NCBI GenBank assembly: GCA_022813675.1
Contig: CP063375.1
Location: forward strand, 124,001 to 188,000
Direction: 5' to 3'
DNA length: 64,000 nucleotides
Origin: Deferribacteraceae bacterium V6Fe1
GTDB taxonomy: Bacteria; Chrysiogenota; Deferribacteres; Deferribacterales; Deferrivibrionaceae
Position numbers and translations under genes: made by a program. Positions 19,022 through 27,360 of this stretch are shown one piece after another. How positions within the stretch are numbered: position 1 is the stretch's first letter; the number at the start of each line of letters is the position of its first letter. The notes below the pieces were generated by a model. That model saw only the letters and a program-made list of their open reading frames with translations, was not told the origin of the DNA and made no database searches.

Positions 19022-19744
19022 ATGAAAAAGATTATCGGTTTATCACTAATCATTGGGATTTTTGCCGCTTTGTTTCTTTACCTGAAGTTTGACGAAAGTT
19101 TTAAGCTTTATTACGAAGCCGAAAAGCTTTATGAAGAAGGGAAAATAAATCAAGCGTATGAAAAAATTAAGGAAGCGGTAGAAGTCAATCATTTTAATAA
19201 GAAGGTTTTGATTTTAAAGGCGAAACTTTATAAGATCGTATCAAATAATGAAAAACTTGAAAAGGCTGAGAAAATTTACAAAGAGAGTAAAAAGGCTTTT
19301 TTTGAGGAAGATTACGAAAAAGCTAAAATACTAATTTCCACTGCCTATGAACTCGTATTATCCATTCCAGAAAGTGCCCACAATAAAAAAGAGGCTCTTG
19401 TTCTTCAAAAAAAGATTGAAAACGATATCACGAGAATACAGAGTGTAGAGCCCTCAATATATTATCAAAGGGCGCTAAAATTAGCCGAGAAAAATGATTA
19501 TATCGCTGCCTTTGAAATGCTCAGCAGGCTTAATACAAATGATGAGAAGCTGTTAAGTCTAAGAAGTGAATTTGCTTTCAAAATCGGGACTTCACGATAC
19601 ACTTCTATTTTAAAAAAACAAAATCCGAGCGAAACGGAAATTTTGGATGCAATTTACTGGCTCAACAATGTTGACAAAAAAAATCCAAACTATAAAACCG
19701 CTGAAAAATACATACAAGTATTGAAAAATTATTTAGGGAGATGA
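19022..19744 (+). CDS. membrane-anchored TPR-like protein, unknown function
   Basis: 240 aa. One N-terminal transmembrane helix (KKIIGLSLIIGIFAALFLYL), then helical repeats such as YYEAEKLYEEGKINQAYEKI and AKLYKIVSNNEKLEKAEKIY, typical of TPR. It starts 2 bases after the previous stop and ends 1 base before miaB. Together with the preceding gene it forms a pair of helical-repeat proteins of unknown job. The charged composition fits its neighbours and gives no sign of transfer. Confidence 0.8.
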   Translation: MKKIIGLSLIIGIFAALFLYLKFDESFKLYYEAEKLYEEGKINQAYEKIKEAVEVNHFNKKVLILKAKLYKIVSNNEKLEKAEKIYKESKKAFFEEDYEKAKILISTAYELVLSIPESAHNKKEALVLQKKIENDITRIQSVEPSIYYQRALKLAEKNDYIAAFEMLSRLNTNDEKLLSLRSEFAFKIGTSRYTSILKKQNPSETEILDAIYWLNNVDKKNPNYKTAEKYIQVLKNYLGR

Positions 19745-19745
19745 A

Positions 19746-21041
19746 ATGAGTAAGGTCTACATCAGAACTTTTGGCTGTCAAATGAATACTTACGATTCAG
19801 AAAGGATAGCTGCAATTTTTAAAGATATGGGATTTGAACAAAGCGACAATCCTGAAGAAGCCGAATTTGCAATTATAAACACTTGCAGTGTAAGAGAAAA
19901 ACCTCAAATAAAAGTGCAAAGCGAAATAGGAAGACTTAAAAGCGTAAAAGGTATCAAAATAGGTGTCTGCGGTTGCGTAGCTCAGCAGGAAGGTGAAAAA
20001 TTCTTGGAAAATTACAAGGATGTAAGCTTTGTTTTCGGGACAGATGCTATTGGCAGACTTTACGAGATAATCGACCTTGTCCAAAAAGGGGAAAGGATTT
20101 GTGACACAGCTACAAACGATAGCGAAATCTCCATCCCTACATTTTCAAGAGCGACATCCGTAAGCTCATTTGTAACTATTATGAAAGGTTGTGATAATTT
20201 CTGCAGCTATTGTATCGTGCCCTATGTGAGGGGAAGAGAGAAGAGTAGAAAGACAGAAGAAATAATGGATGAAATAAAATATCTCGTAAACAACGGGGTA
20301 AAAGAGGTAACACTCTTAGGGCAAAATGTTAATTCTTACGGAAAAAACCTTGACGAAAACATAAATTTTCCCAAACTTTTGTATATGGTTAATAATATTA
20401 ATGGACTTAAGCGGATAAGATTTGTAACCTCTCATCCGAAAGATTTTTCAGATGAACTGATTGATGCAATGAAAGATAACAAGAAAGTAATGCCTTATCT
20501 TCATCTTCCGCTTCAAGCGGGCTCCGACAGAATATTATCCAAAATGAACAGAAAATATTCATACGGAGAATATCGTGAAAAGGTCTTAAAAGCCAAAGAG
20601 ACTATACCAAACCTTACCTTATCCTCCGATTTTATAGTAGGATTTCCGGGTGAAACGGACAGTGACTTTGAAGATACGATAAAAGCGATAAAAGAGATAG
20701 AATATGAAACGATTTTTGCCTTTAAATATTCCCCAAGGCCAAAGACAAAGGCGTTTTCCCTTGAAGATGATGTCCCGGAAGATGTCAAATCCCAAAGATT
20801 AACCATACTCTTACAGGAGCAAGAAAAAATTTCAAACAAACTATTGCAAGGATATGTCGGAAATAGCTCTGAAGTACTTGTAGAAGGGTTGAGTAAAAAA
20901 GATAAATCAACATATTCCGGCAGAAATCCGCAAAATAGGATTGTAAATTTTAAAAGTAGTAATAAATTAGAAATTGGTGATATTGTTAATGTCGAAATTA
21001 CCGAAGCGAAAAAAAATTCATTATTTGGGAAATGTAACTAA
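19746..21041 (+). CDS. miaB: tRNA-2-methylthio-N6-dimethylallyladenosine synthase
   Basis: Radical-SAM methylthiotransferase that adds a 2-methylthio group to i6A37 of tRNAs reading codons starting with U. In 431 aa there is an N-terminal MTTase domain with Cys11, Cys47 and Cys77 (FGCQMNTYDSER, INTCSVREK, CGCVAQ) for the auxiliary cluster. A radical-SAM CDNFCSYC motif has Cys149, 153 and 156. A C-terminal TRAM domain (about 370-431) follows. The segment YGEYREKVLKAKETIPNLTL fits MiaB rather than RimO. It starts one base after the TPR gene. Confidence 0.96.
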   Translation: MSKVYIRTFGCQMNTYDSERIAAIFKDMGFEQSDNPEEAEFAIINTCSVREKPQIKVQSEIGRLKSVKGIKIGVCGCVAQQEGEKFLENYKDVSFVFGTDAIGRLYEIIDLVQKGERICDTATNDSEISIPTFSRATSVSSFVTIMKGCDNFCSYCIVPYVRGREKSRKTEEIMDEIKYLVNNGVKEVTLLGQNVNSYGKNLDENINFPKLLYMVNNINGLKRIRFVTSHPKDFSDELIDAMKDNKKVMPYLHLPLQAGSDRILSKMNRKYSYGEYREKVLKAKETIPNLTLSSDFIVGFPGETDSDFEDTIKAIKEIEYETIFAFKYSPRPKTKAFSLEDDVPEDVKSQRLTILLQEQEKISNKLLQGYVGNSSEVLVEGLSKKDKSTYSGRNPQNRIVNFKSSNKLEIGDIVNVEITEAKKNSLFGKCN

Positions 21042-21064
21042 TTTTTATCGGAGGTTTTTTGTCA

Positions 21065-21544
21065 ATGTATGAGGTAAAAGTAAAATGTGTTTTAAGAGAG
21101 CCTCTTGCCAACAGATATGTTTTGATACTTGAATCATTGGACGGCTCTTATTATATACCGATAAATATAGGCGTATTTGAAGCAGAAGCTATTTATACTG
21201 AAATTAGCGGGATTAAGTGCCCTAGGCCTCTTACCTATGACTTTTTCTCACTTATTTTGGAAAATATTAACAGTGTAAAAGTTGATAAAGTCGTTATTTA
21301 CGATAATTCCGACAATATTTTCAAAGCCAAAATCGTCATTAACAATAATGGCTCATGCAAAGAAATTGATTGCAGGCCGTCTGATGCTATTGCTTTGGGT
21401 TTGAGGATAAAATCCCCCATATTTATTGAAGACATCGTATTAAAAAATAAAAAATGTATAAACAAAGATTGCATAAAAGGTACTGACAAAATGATTCTTG
21501 AGCATATCATTACCGACCAAGCTACAACTTATTGGAATGTATAA
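21065..21544 (+). CDS. bifunctional nuclease family protein (DUF151)
   Basis: 159 aa of the BFN/DUF151 family: VLILESLDGSYYIPINIGVFEAEAI, a central EISGIKCPRPLTYDFF and the motif CRPSDAIALGLRIKSPIFI are typical. Members include a plant wound-responsive protein with DNase and RNase activity; the bacterial role is unclear. A GGAGG lies at 21050-21054. I prefer the ATG at 21065 over a TTG at 21059, which is too close to that site. The TAA overlaps the next ATG (TAATG). Confidence 0.9.
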   Translation: MYEVKVKCVLREPLANRYVLILESLDGSYYIPINIGVFEAEAIYTEISGIKCPRPLTYDFFSLILENINSVKVDKVVIYDNSDNIFKAKIVINNNGSCKEIDCRPSDAIALGLRIKSPIFIEDIVLKNKKCINKDCIKGTDKMILEHIITDQATTYWNV

Positions 21545-22281
21545 TGCAGGTTAATCTACTTCAGATACATGTGGAAGAATCACCGGAAGCAAATATTGAA
21601 AAGGTAATTAATCTCACTAAAGAAGTTAAAGGCCGAATTTTTATATTGCCTGAGCTTTTCACCACAGGGTTTAATTACGATCATGTAAAAAGACATGTGA
21701 AGTCTCAGCCTGAGCTGTTGAAAAAACTCCCCGACTCAAATACCTATATCGGCTCCATTGCAAGACAGGCAGATAACAATATCTACAACTCATTTTTTGT
21801 AAAAAAAGGGGATAAACTTGACTTTATATATGACAAAATACATCTGTTCCCTTTGATGGATGAGCATATACATTTTAAAAGCGGGAATAATACGAAAATA
21901 TTTGAGCTTGACAATTTTAAATGCGGCTGTGCCATATGCTTTGATCTCAGATTCCCTGAACTATTCAGGCAATACTTTTTGAATAACGTAGAAGTTGTTT
22001 TTATACCGATGCAATGGCCTCACTCAAGGGTCGGGCAAATGATACCTCTTGCCACTGCAAGAGCGATTGAAAACCAATGTTATGTTGTGATATGTAATGC
22101 TGTTGGCACTATATGGGGTTCATATTTCGGCGGTAATTCGATGGTAATATCTCCAACGGGTGAACTACTTGTATCTGCCAAAGAAAATATAGATAAAGTT
22201 TATTCTGCAACCTTAAAAAAAGATGTAATAAATGACTTTAGGAAATCAATGCCCATTGCAAATTGTTTAAAGCTATTGTAA
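21544..22281 (+). CDS. carbon-nitrogen hydrolase (nitrilase / omega-amidase family)
   Basis: 245 aa. The nitrilase-superfamily catalytic triad is complete: Glu37 (LPELFTTGF), Lys98 (YDKIHLFP) and Cys132 (CAICFDLRFPELFR). Motifs are closest to omega-amidases of the YafV/Nit2 group, which hydrolyse 2-oxoglutaramate-type amides in the methionine-salvage or glutamine-transaminase pathway. The precise substrate is inferred. The ATG overlaps the preceding TAA; a longer frame from 21532 lies within the upstream gene and is unlikely. Confidence 0.91.
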   Translation: MQVNLLQIHVEESPEANIEKVINLTKEVKGRIFILPELFTTGFNYDHVKRHVKSQPELLKKLPDSNTYIGSIARQADNNIYNSFFVKKGDKLDFIYDKIHLFPLMDEHIHFKSGNNTKIFELDNFKCGCAICFDLRFPELFRQYFLNNVEVVFIPMQWPHSRVGQMIPLATARAIENQCYVVICNAVGTIWGSYFGGNSMVISPTGELLVSAKENIDKVYSATLKKDVINDFRKSMPIANCLKLL

Positions 22282-22290
22282 GGAATATCC

Positions 22291-22659
22291 ATGGAAAATA
22301 AATATATTTATGTCGCCGGTTTTGGTGACATTGAATTTGATATCATAAAAAAGATGGCTGAAGAAAATGGTTATCCTCAGCTAATCAGAATTTTTGAGAA
22401 CCATCTTGATGTAAAGATACAAGACTTAAAAGTGGATCCTCAAACAAAAGGTAATACAATTAAGGTCAGAGTAATTCTTTTTGAGAATATGGATAATAAA
22501 ATAATCATAGAATTTATAAATAAATTCAAAAATCTCAAGCTTCCGCCATCAATTTTTGCCATAGTTACCGAACATAACAAACAATGGACTTTCAAGGAGC
22601 TTGCATCTCACTTAATCAAAGAACACCAGGAAATGCAGCAAAAGAGAAAAAATGTTTAA
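22291..22659 (+). CDS. small protein resembling DUF3783
   Basis: 122 aa, no signal peptide or membrane helix. Segments such as VILFENMDNKIIIEFINKFK, the C-terminal SIFAIVTEHNKQWTFKELAS and the terminal Glu/Lys-rich tail resemble DUF3783 proteins, a family without a known function. The resemblance is by eye and unproven. It overlaps the next gene by 8 bases, which suggests coupling with the rhodanese. Confidence 0.75.
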   Translation: MENKYIYVAGFGDIEFDIIKKMAEENGYPQLIRIFENHLDVKIQDLKVDPQTKGNTIKVRVILFENMDNKIIIEFINKFKNLKLPPSIFAIVTEHNKQWTFKELASHLIKEHQEMQQKRKNV

Positions 22660-23344
22660 CATATTTAAAAGAAAAAATATCAACCCAAAAGAGATATATA
22701 TAGAAGAGCTTATAAACAACATCTCCCTCGACAGTATGTTGGTGATAGATTCCAGAAATCCGTCCCTGTATAATGAAAATCATATTGACAAGGCCATTAA
22801 TATACCAGATTTGGAATTTGAGAAAAATATTGACAAGCTGCCACTTGATAAGCTTTATCCCGTCGTATTTTACTGTAAAAATCCTGAATGCAGCATATCC
22901 ATTAACTCAGCAAAAAAGGCCATTGATTTAGGATATAAAAATATTTACCTTTTTAGGGGTGGCATTGACGCATGGAATGCATACCACAATATAAAACAAA
23001 AAATAAATGAGTGTGAAAACGCACTTAACGTAGAAACTTTTAAAAATTTTTATAAACTGAATAAAAATGCCATAATGCTTATAGACCTTAATAGTGATGA
23101 AGAATACAGCGAAGGACATTTAAAGGGCGCCGTATCTTTGCCCTTTGGGAAATTGGGGACAAGCTTCGAAAAACTTCCAAAAGACAAAAACATAATCTTC
23201 TATTGTCGCACTTCCACAAAGGCCTATGAAGCTTATCTTTTTCTCAGGGAAAAGAAGGGATTTGAAAAAGGCAAGATATTATGCCTTAAGGCCGGAGTTA
23301 CTTTTGATAACGGGAAGGTAATTTTTAATGAAACCACACAATAA
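22652..23344 (+). CDS. tandem rhodanese-domain protein
   Basis: 230 aa with two rhodanese-like domains. The first carries a candidate active Cys at residue 75 (VVFYCKNPECS), the second at Cys185 (IIFYCRTSTKAYEAY). Both have the typical preceding Asp and DSRNPSLYNENHIDKAINIP-like strand. Rhodaneses carry persulfide sulfur; the acceptor here is unknown. No signal peptide is visible, so it is likely cytoplasmic. It overlaps the preceding gene by 8 bases and is followed by the Cys/His-rich mini protein. Confidence 0.9.
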   Translation: MFNIFKRKNINPKEIYIEELINNISLDSMLVIDSRNPSLYNENHIDKAINIPDLEFEKNIDKLPLDKLYPVVFYCKNPECSISINSAKKAIDLGYKNIYLFRGGIDAWNAYHNIKQKINECENALNVETFKNFYKLNKNAIMLIDLNSDEEYSEGHLKGAVSLPFGKLGTSFEKLPKDKNIIFYCRTSTKAYEAYLFLREKKGFEKGKILCLKAGVTFDNGKVIFNETTQ

Positions 23345-23399
23345 ATCTTTGTTTTTACATTAGATTTATTGAAAAAATACAAAAGTATAAGGAGAAAAT

Positions 23400-23651
23400 A
23401 TGGGCTGCGGATGCAATCATAATCATGACAAAAAAGGCAGTTGCGACTGTAACGATGAAGCTGCAATACTTATCGACCCAAACAAGGTAGGAGAAATTTC
23501 CCTTGGCGAAGATGGGGTAGTAACATTAATCATGCTTGATGATAATGATGAAGTCGAACAAGAGCTTGCTTTAGAGTTTGACAGTTACGAAGCTGCTGAA
23601 AAATGGCTACAAGAAACATTCGGTGACAGATTAATGGAAATCGAAGAGTAA
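23400..23651 (+). CDS. small protein with Cys/His-rich N-terminus
   Basis: 83 aa. The N-terminus MGCGCNHNHDKKGSCDCND contains four Cys and two His within 19 residues, followed by an acidic domain (IMLDDNDEVEQELALEF...) with a final helical part. The Cys/His cluster probably binds metal or sulfur. The ATG follows ATAAGGAG. I do not recognise a family. It ends 5 bases before a strong terminator. Position after a double rhodanese suggests a sulfur- or metal-related role, which is inference. Confidence 0.82.
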   Translation: MGCGCNHNHDKKGSCDCNDEAAILIDPNKVGEISLGEDGVVTLIMLDDNDEVEQELALEFDSYEAAEKWLQETFGDRLMEIEE

Positions 23652-23656
23652 TAATC

Positions 23657-23683
23657 GGGGGCTTATAGCCCCCTTTTTTATTT
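23657..23683 (+). terminator. rho-independent terminator
   Basis: A perfect stem GGGGGCT (23657-23663) and AGCCCCC (23667-23673) with a 3-nt loop, then TTTTTT. It ends the plus-strand run that starts at the dehydrogenase. Its T-tract overlaps the stop codon of the convergent hydrolase gene. Confidence 0.93.
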
Positions 23684-24226
23684 TAACATAGACGATATAG
23701 CCTTAAACTCGTCTGTTTTTGCTTTTTTAAGCAGCATGAATAATGCAATTTCGGTAGTAGTAATCATTGCACCGGCATCAGACATATAATCAAGCCCAGC
23801 TAACCAATTTTCTTTACTTCTTGATTGCACGGCATCCTTAACAACAAATACATTATAATAATTTAATAGGTCTAAAACCGTTTGCAACACACATACATGT
23901 GTTTCCATGCCAAATACAATCACATTTTCCACATTCAGACTATTTAATTTATCCATAAAGGTATCTTCTCCGCAACATGAAAAGGTAATTTTTTCAAAAT
24001 ATAATGCTCCTTCAAGATAATGACTAAGCTCATTTACGGTGCGCCCTAACCCTTTGACATATTGCTCAGTGAACAACACCGGCATATTTAATATTTTCGC
24101 TGATTTGAGAAGTATTTCCATATTTTTTAATTTTTTCCCGTAAACTTTTTCATCCATTGCTTTGACTAACTTTTCTTGAACATCAATAAGTAAAAATGCA
24201 GTATTCTTAACGTCTATGGTAAACAT
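23678..24226 (-). CDS. isochorismatase-family cysteine hydrolase
   Basis: 182 aa of the isochorismatase-like hydrolase superfamily. The predicted catalytic triad is complete: Asp15 (LLIDVQEKL), Lys79 (YFEKITFSCC) and Cys112 (GMETHVCVLQTV). The substrate is unknown; such enzymes act on nicotinamide, isochorismate and other amides or esters. The start at 24226 follows GGAGGATTTT. The longer frame to 24238 would use that site as coding DNA. It is convergent to the Cys/His-rich gene, sharing its terminator region. Confidence 0.9.
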   Translation of the reverse strand: MFTIDVKNTAFLLIDVQEKLVKAMDEKVYGKKLKNMEILLKSAKILNMPVLFTEQYVKGLGRTVNELSHYLEGALYFEKITFSCCGEDTFMDKLNSLNVENVIVFGMETHVCVLQTVLDLLNYYNVFVVKDAVQSRSKENWLAGLDYMSDAGAMITTTEIALFMLLKKAKTDEFKAISSMLK

Positions 24227-24840
24227 AAAATCCTCCACACATGTAGTTGAACTAATTTACCAAATTTTATTTATTTTAAAAAGCATTTTGTTTTTGAAAA
24301 ACTATCCTATAAAAAGTAAATCTATTTACCAACAAAATATTACAAAATTATTATTTAAAAAAAAGTGTATAGTTCATTACATAAAACAAAAATCATAATT
24401 TTACACATAGTTCAGATTATTAATCTAAAATTTAATCATTCTACCCAATAGAACATATTTTTAAATCAAAAAGAAAAACATATTTTCTCTCAGCCATTCT
24501 GCAACGCTCTACAAATTTTAATATAGACCTATAAAATTTTAAAAATATCACAAATAGCCTTCAGTTAAATAAAATACAATTTAAATAATATACATACTTT
24601 TTAAGTAGTTATAAAATACATACATATTATTATTTACTAATTATTAAACATATTATTTTAATTTTAAATTAAAACATCATAAATGATAACCACACGCAAG
24701 ATACTGATAATAATTATCTTAAAAAAATAGTTGACTATTCTTAAATAATATGAGATTTTATTTTTACAAAAAAATAAAAGCGTTTTAAAATGGTCGGTAA
24801 TAATTACTTAATAATCAATAAAATTATCAAGGAGAGTCTT
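24227..24840. other. 0.6 kb AT-rich non-coding region before the actP operon
   Basis: Very AT-rich. One 60-codon plus-strand open frame here starts in the upstream gene and is low-complexity Lys/Ile/Asn, so I do not call it. Visible items are a palindrome AGATTA-T-TAATCT (about 24414-24426), two copies of ATAGTTCA, a Fur-box-like palindrome (24705-24719) and a promoter (24763-24791). The plain length of the gap suggests a multi-site control region for acetate uptake. Confidence 0.6.
24763..24791 (+). promoter_or_regulatory. promoter of DUF485-actP
   Basis: TTTACA (24763-24768), a 17-bp spacer and TAAAAT (24786-24791). Predicted start near 24798, giving a leader of about 43 nt to the ATG at 24841, which follows AAGGAGAG. 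Confidence 0.55.
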
Positions 24841-25137
24841 ATGAGTGAAAATTATCAAAAAGTCTTAAATTCCGAAAGATTCAAAAAGCTTATCAAAAAA
24901 CGCTGGACATTTAGTTTTTTTATGCTTGCTGTATTGTTTGTAGTCTATTACGGCTACATCTTCATGATTGCCCTAAACAAAGATTTTGTTACTAAAAAAG
25001 TAGGTGTTTATACCAATGTCGGAATTATTATGGGGGTAGGAGTAATATTAGCCGCGTGGATTCTGACATACGTCTACGTACTGTGGGCAAACAATGTTTA
25101 CGATAAAGAAGTAGAAGAAATTAAGAAAGAACTTTAA
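24841..25137 (+). CDS. DUF485 family membrane protein, partner of ActP
   Basis: 98 aa with two transmembrane helices (FFMLAVLFVVYYGYIFMIAL and VGIIMGVGVILAAWILTYVY). DUF485 proteins (YjcH-like) usually precede SSS-family acetate symporters, as here. I place the start at the ATG at 24841 after AAGGAGAGTCTT, which drops an upstream AT-rich extension. It ends 12 bp before the symporter gene. Its function is not settled; a small accessory subunit or regulator is likely. Confidence 0.9.
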   Translation: MSENYQKVLNSERFKKLIKKRWTFSFFMLAVLFVVYYGYIFMIALNKDFVTKKVGVYTNVGIIMGVGVILAAWILTYVYVLWANNVYDKEVEEIKKEL

Positions 25138-25149
25138 TCGGGGGATGAG

Positions 25150-26706
25150 ATGGAATATAAATTTGGTGAACCTAATTTAGTGGCCATAGGCTGCTTTGTT
25201 GCGGTTGTTATTCTTACACTAATTATTACCTTTTTAGTTGCAAGAAAACAAAAACAGTCCGCCAGTAATTATTATACTGCAGGCGGCGGGATTACAGGTT
25301 TTCAAAACGGTCTTGCTCTTGCAGGGGACTATATGTCAGCTGCATCTTTTCTTGGTATTTCAGGCCTTGTTGCTCTAAAAGGTTATGACGGGATGATTTA
25401 TGCGGTAGGTTGGCTTGTAGGTTGGCCTGCACTTATGTTTTTAATAGCAGAGCCTCTTAGAAACCTTGGCAAATACAGCTTTGCAGATGTGGTTGCCTAC
25501 AGATTAAATCAAGGTCCAATCAGGACAGCTTCTGCCATTGGCGGATTATTAGTGCTTCTTTGCTACACTATCGCACAGATGGTTGGCTCAGGAAAGCTTA
25601 TTGAGCTGATGTTTGGTATCCCTTATATTTGGGCAGAGATAATTGTAGGTGCGGTAATGTTACTTTACGTCTTATATGGCGGTATGCTTGCCACCACTTG
25701 GGTGCAGATTATTAAAGCGTGCCTTCTTCTTTTCGGTGTTACAATTTTAACTCTTTTGGTCTTAGCTAAATTCAACTTCAACCCAGGCAATCTATACGGT
25801 GCCGTTCAGGAAACTTATGGTGTTGAAATGCTAAACCCTGGTGGTTTGGTAAAAGGCCCTGTTGAAGCCCTTTCCTTGGGTCTTGCACTAATGCTTGGTC
25901 TTTTGGGATTGCCACATATTTTAATGAGATTTTTCACTGTACCTAATGCCAAAGAAGCAAGAAAATCAGTCGTGTATGCTACGACATTTATCGGATACTT
26001 CTACCTTATTATTCCGATAGTCGGCTTTGGTGCTGCGGTATTGGTTGGCAAAAGCGCAATCATGAAAATTGGAAGCGGTGGTAACATGGCTGCCCCTATG
26101 CTCTCTCAGCTGCTTGGCGGGACCCCATTTTTGGGATTTATAGCTGCAGTTGCATTTGCCACAATTTTGGCAGTTGTTGCAGGTCTTACATTAGCTGCTT
26201 CAGCGGCACTTGGAAATGACTTATATGTAAGCACATTTAAGAAAGGTAATGTAACAGAATCAGAAAAATTAAAAGCGGCTAGAATGTCTACTGTGATTTA
26301 TGGTGTTGCTGCAGTTGCTCTTGGTATTGCTTTTCAAAAGCAAAATGTTGCTTTTTTGGTTGCCCTTGCTTTTTCAATAGCTGCAAGTGCTAATTTTCCA
26401 TCACTTTTTCTTTCAATCGTATGGAAAAAACTAAGCACTACCGGCGTAGTAATGTCAATATTGTTTGGCGGGTTATCTGCTGCAATCCTAATCGTTTTAA
26501 GCCCTACTGTTTGGGTTACTATACTTGGGAATTCTGCTGCAATTTTCCCATATAAATTCCCAACAATCATTTCGCTACCACTTGCTTTTATCGGTGCTTG
26601 GATAGGCTCTGTGCTTGTGCCCGACAAGGCAGCACAAGAAAAATATGAGCAAGTTAAAATCAGGACATACTTAGGTGTAGGTATATCAGACGCAAGTGAC
26701 CATTAA
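25150..26706 (+). CDS. actP: sodium:solute symporter, cation/acetate type
   Basis: 518 aa, about 13 transmembrane helices, SSS family. The sequence resembles ActP-type cation:acetate symporters: YYTAGGGITGFQNGLALAGD, ISGLVALKGYDGMIYAVGW and NFPSLFLSIVWK. Presence directly after a DUF485 gene supports acetate or another short carboxylate as substrate. The ATG follows a GGGGGATGAG site. A terminator lies 28 bp after the stop. Pyruvate or propionate transport cannot be excluded. Confidence 0.92.
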   Translation: MEYKFGEPNLVAIGCFVAVVILTLIITFLVARKQKQSASNYYTAGGGITGFQNGLALAGDYMSAASFLGISGLVALKGYDGMIYAVGWLVGWPALMFLIAEPLRNLGKYSFADVVAYRLNQGPIRTASAIGGLLVLLCYTIAQMVGSGKLIELMFGIPYIWAEIIVGAVMLLYVLYGGMLATTWVQIIKACLLLFGVTILTLLVLAKFNFNPGNLYGAVQETYGVEMLNPGGLVKGPVEALSLGLALMLGLLGLPHILMRFFTVPNAKEARKSVVYATTFIGYFYLIIPIVGFGAAVLVGKSAIMKIGSGGNMAAPMLSQLLGGTPFLGFIAAVAFATILAVVAGLTLAASAALGNDLYVSTFKKGNVTESEKLKAARMSTVIYGVAAVALGIAFQKQNVAFLVALAFSIAASANFPSLFLSIVWKKLSTTGVVMSILFGGLSAAILIVLSPTVWVTILGNSAAIFPYKFPTIISLPLAFIGAWIGSVLVPDKAAQEKYEQVKIRTYLGVGISDASDH

Positions 26707-26733
26707 ACATATTGTAAATTAGGTAAATATAGG

Positions 26734-26762
26734 GCCGCCTTTTAAGGCGGCTTTCTTTCTTT
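26734..26762 (+). terminator. rho-independent terminator after actP
   Basis: A perfect 8-bp stem GCCGCCTT (26734-26741) with AAGGCGGC (26744-26751), 2-4-nt loop, then TTTCTTTCTTT. It also sits at the 3' end of the convergent exonuclease gene. Confidence 0.92.
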
Positions 26763-27360
26763 ATAGCAAATTCGATAAAGTCAATTCCACCCCTAAAAAT
26801 TGCATTTTTTCAACAGCTTTCAGGAAAACTACCGATGTATTGACAGCATCAAATAACGCCCTATGCCTGAAGGAGTTTTCAATCTTCACATCAATATTGA
26901 AATATCGTATCAAAGCATCAAGGTTATATCTTCCGATATTTGGGAAAAACTTTTTTGCAATATTTACCGTATCAAGAATACATATAAGTTTACAATCAAT
27001 GGAGTGCTTTTTCATGTAATAATTTATAAAGGTAAAATCAAACTTTGCATTGTGTGCAATAAAAACCGTATTTTCAGCAAACTCAGCAAATTTTGGTAAT
27101 ATTTCATGAACTACAGGCGCATTTTCCACCATTTTATCATCAATACCATTGATTTCGATGGTCTTGCTTGGAATCGGTTTTTCAGGTTTTATAAGGGTTG
27201 TAAAGTGATTATTCAAATCAAGCTTGAAATCGCTGTTTATCCTAACCGCGCTAATCTCCAAAAGCTCAGCCCCTTTATAAGGGCTCAACCCTGTAGTCTC
27301 GGTATCTACAACGGTAAACGTATATTCATTTAATGGTTTATTAAGACCTAAGATACTCAT
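26761..27360 (-). CDS. DnaQ-like 3'-5' exonuclease (DEDDh family)
   Basis: 199 aa. Exo I motif VVDTETTGLSPYKGAELLEI, later FIAHNAKFDFTFIN and the closing FRHRALFDAVNT are the DEDDh exonuclease motifs of the DNA polymerase III epsilon family. It is a stand-alone exonuclease domain, so it could be either the pol III proofreader or another DNA or RNA exonuclease. The start overlaps the end of rsmA by 20 bases, in the order pdxA-rsmA-exonuclease. Confidence 0.9.
   Translation of the reverse strand: MSILGLNKPLNEYTFTVVDTETTGLSPYKGAELLEISAVRINSDFKLDLNNHFTTLIKPEKPIPSKTIEINGIDDKMVENAPVVHEILPKFAEFAENTVFIAHNAKFDFTFINYYMKKHSIDCKLICILDTVNIAKKFFPNIGRYNLDALIRYFNIDVKIENSFRHRALFDAVNTSVVFLKAVEKMQFLGVELTLSNLL

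Noticed and set aside
24216-24398. 60-codon plus-strand frame in the actP upstream region
   Set aside because: Low-complexity Lys/Ile/Asn, begins inside the antisense of the hydrolase gene, no ribosome-binding site; likely a chance open frame in AT-rich DNA.
24731-24760. TTGACT-like -35 upstream of actP
   Set aside because: No acceptable -10 at 16-18 bp; the TTTACA-17-TAAAAT pair (24763-24791) fits better.
26334-26627. 97-codon minus-strand frame inside actP
   Set aside because: Antisense shadow of membrane helices; no ribosome-binding site or motif.
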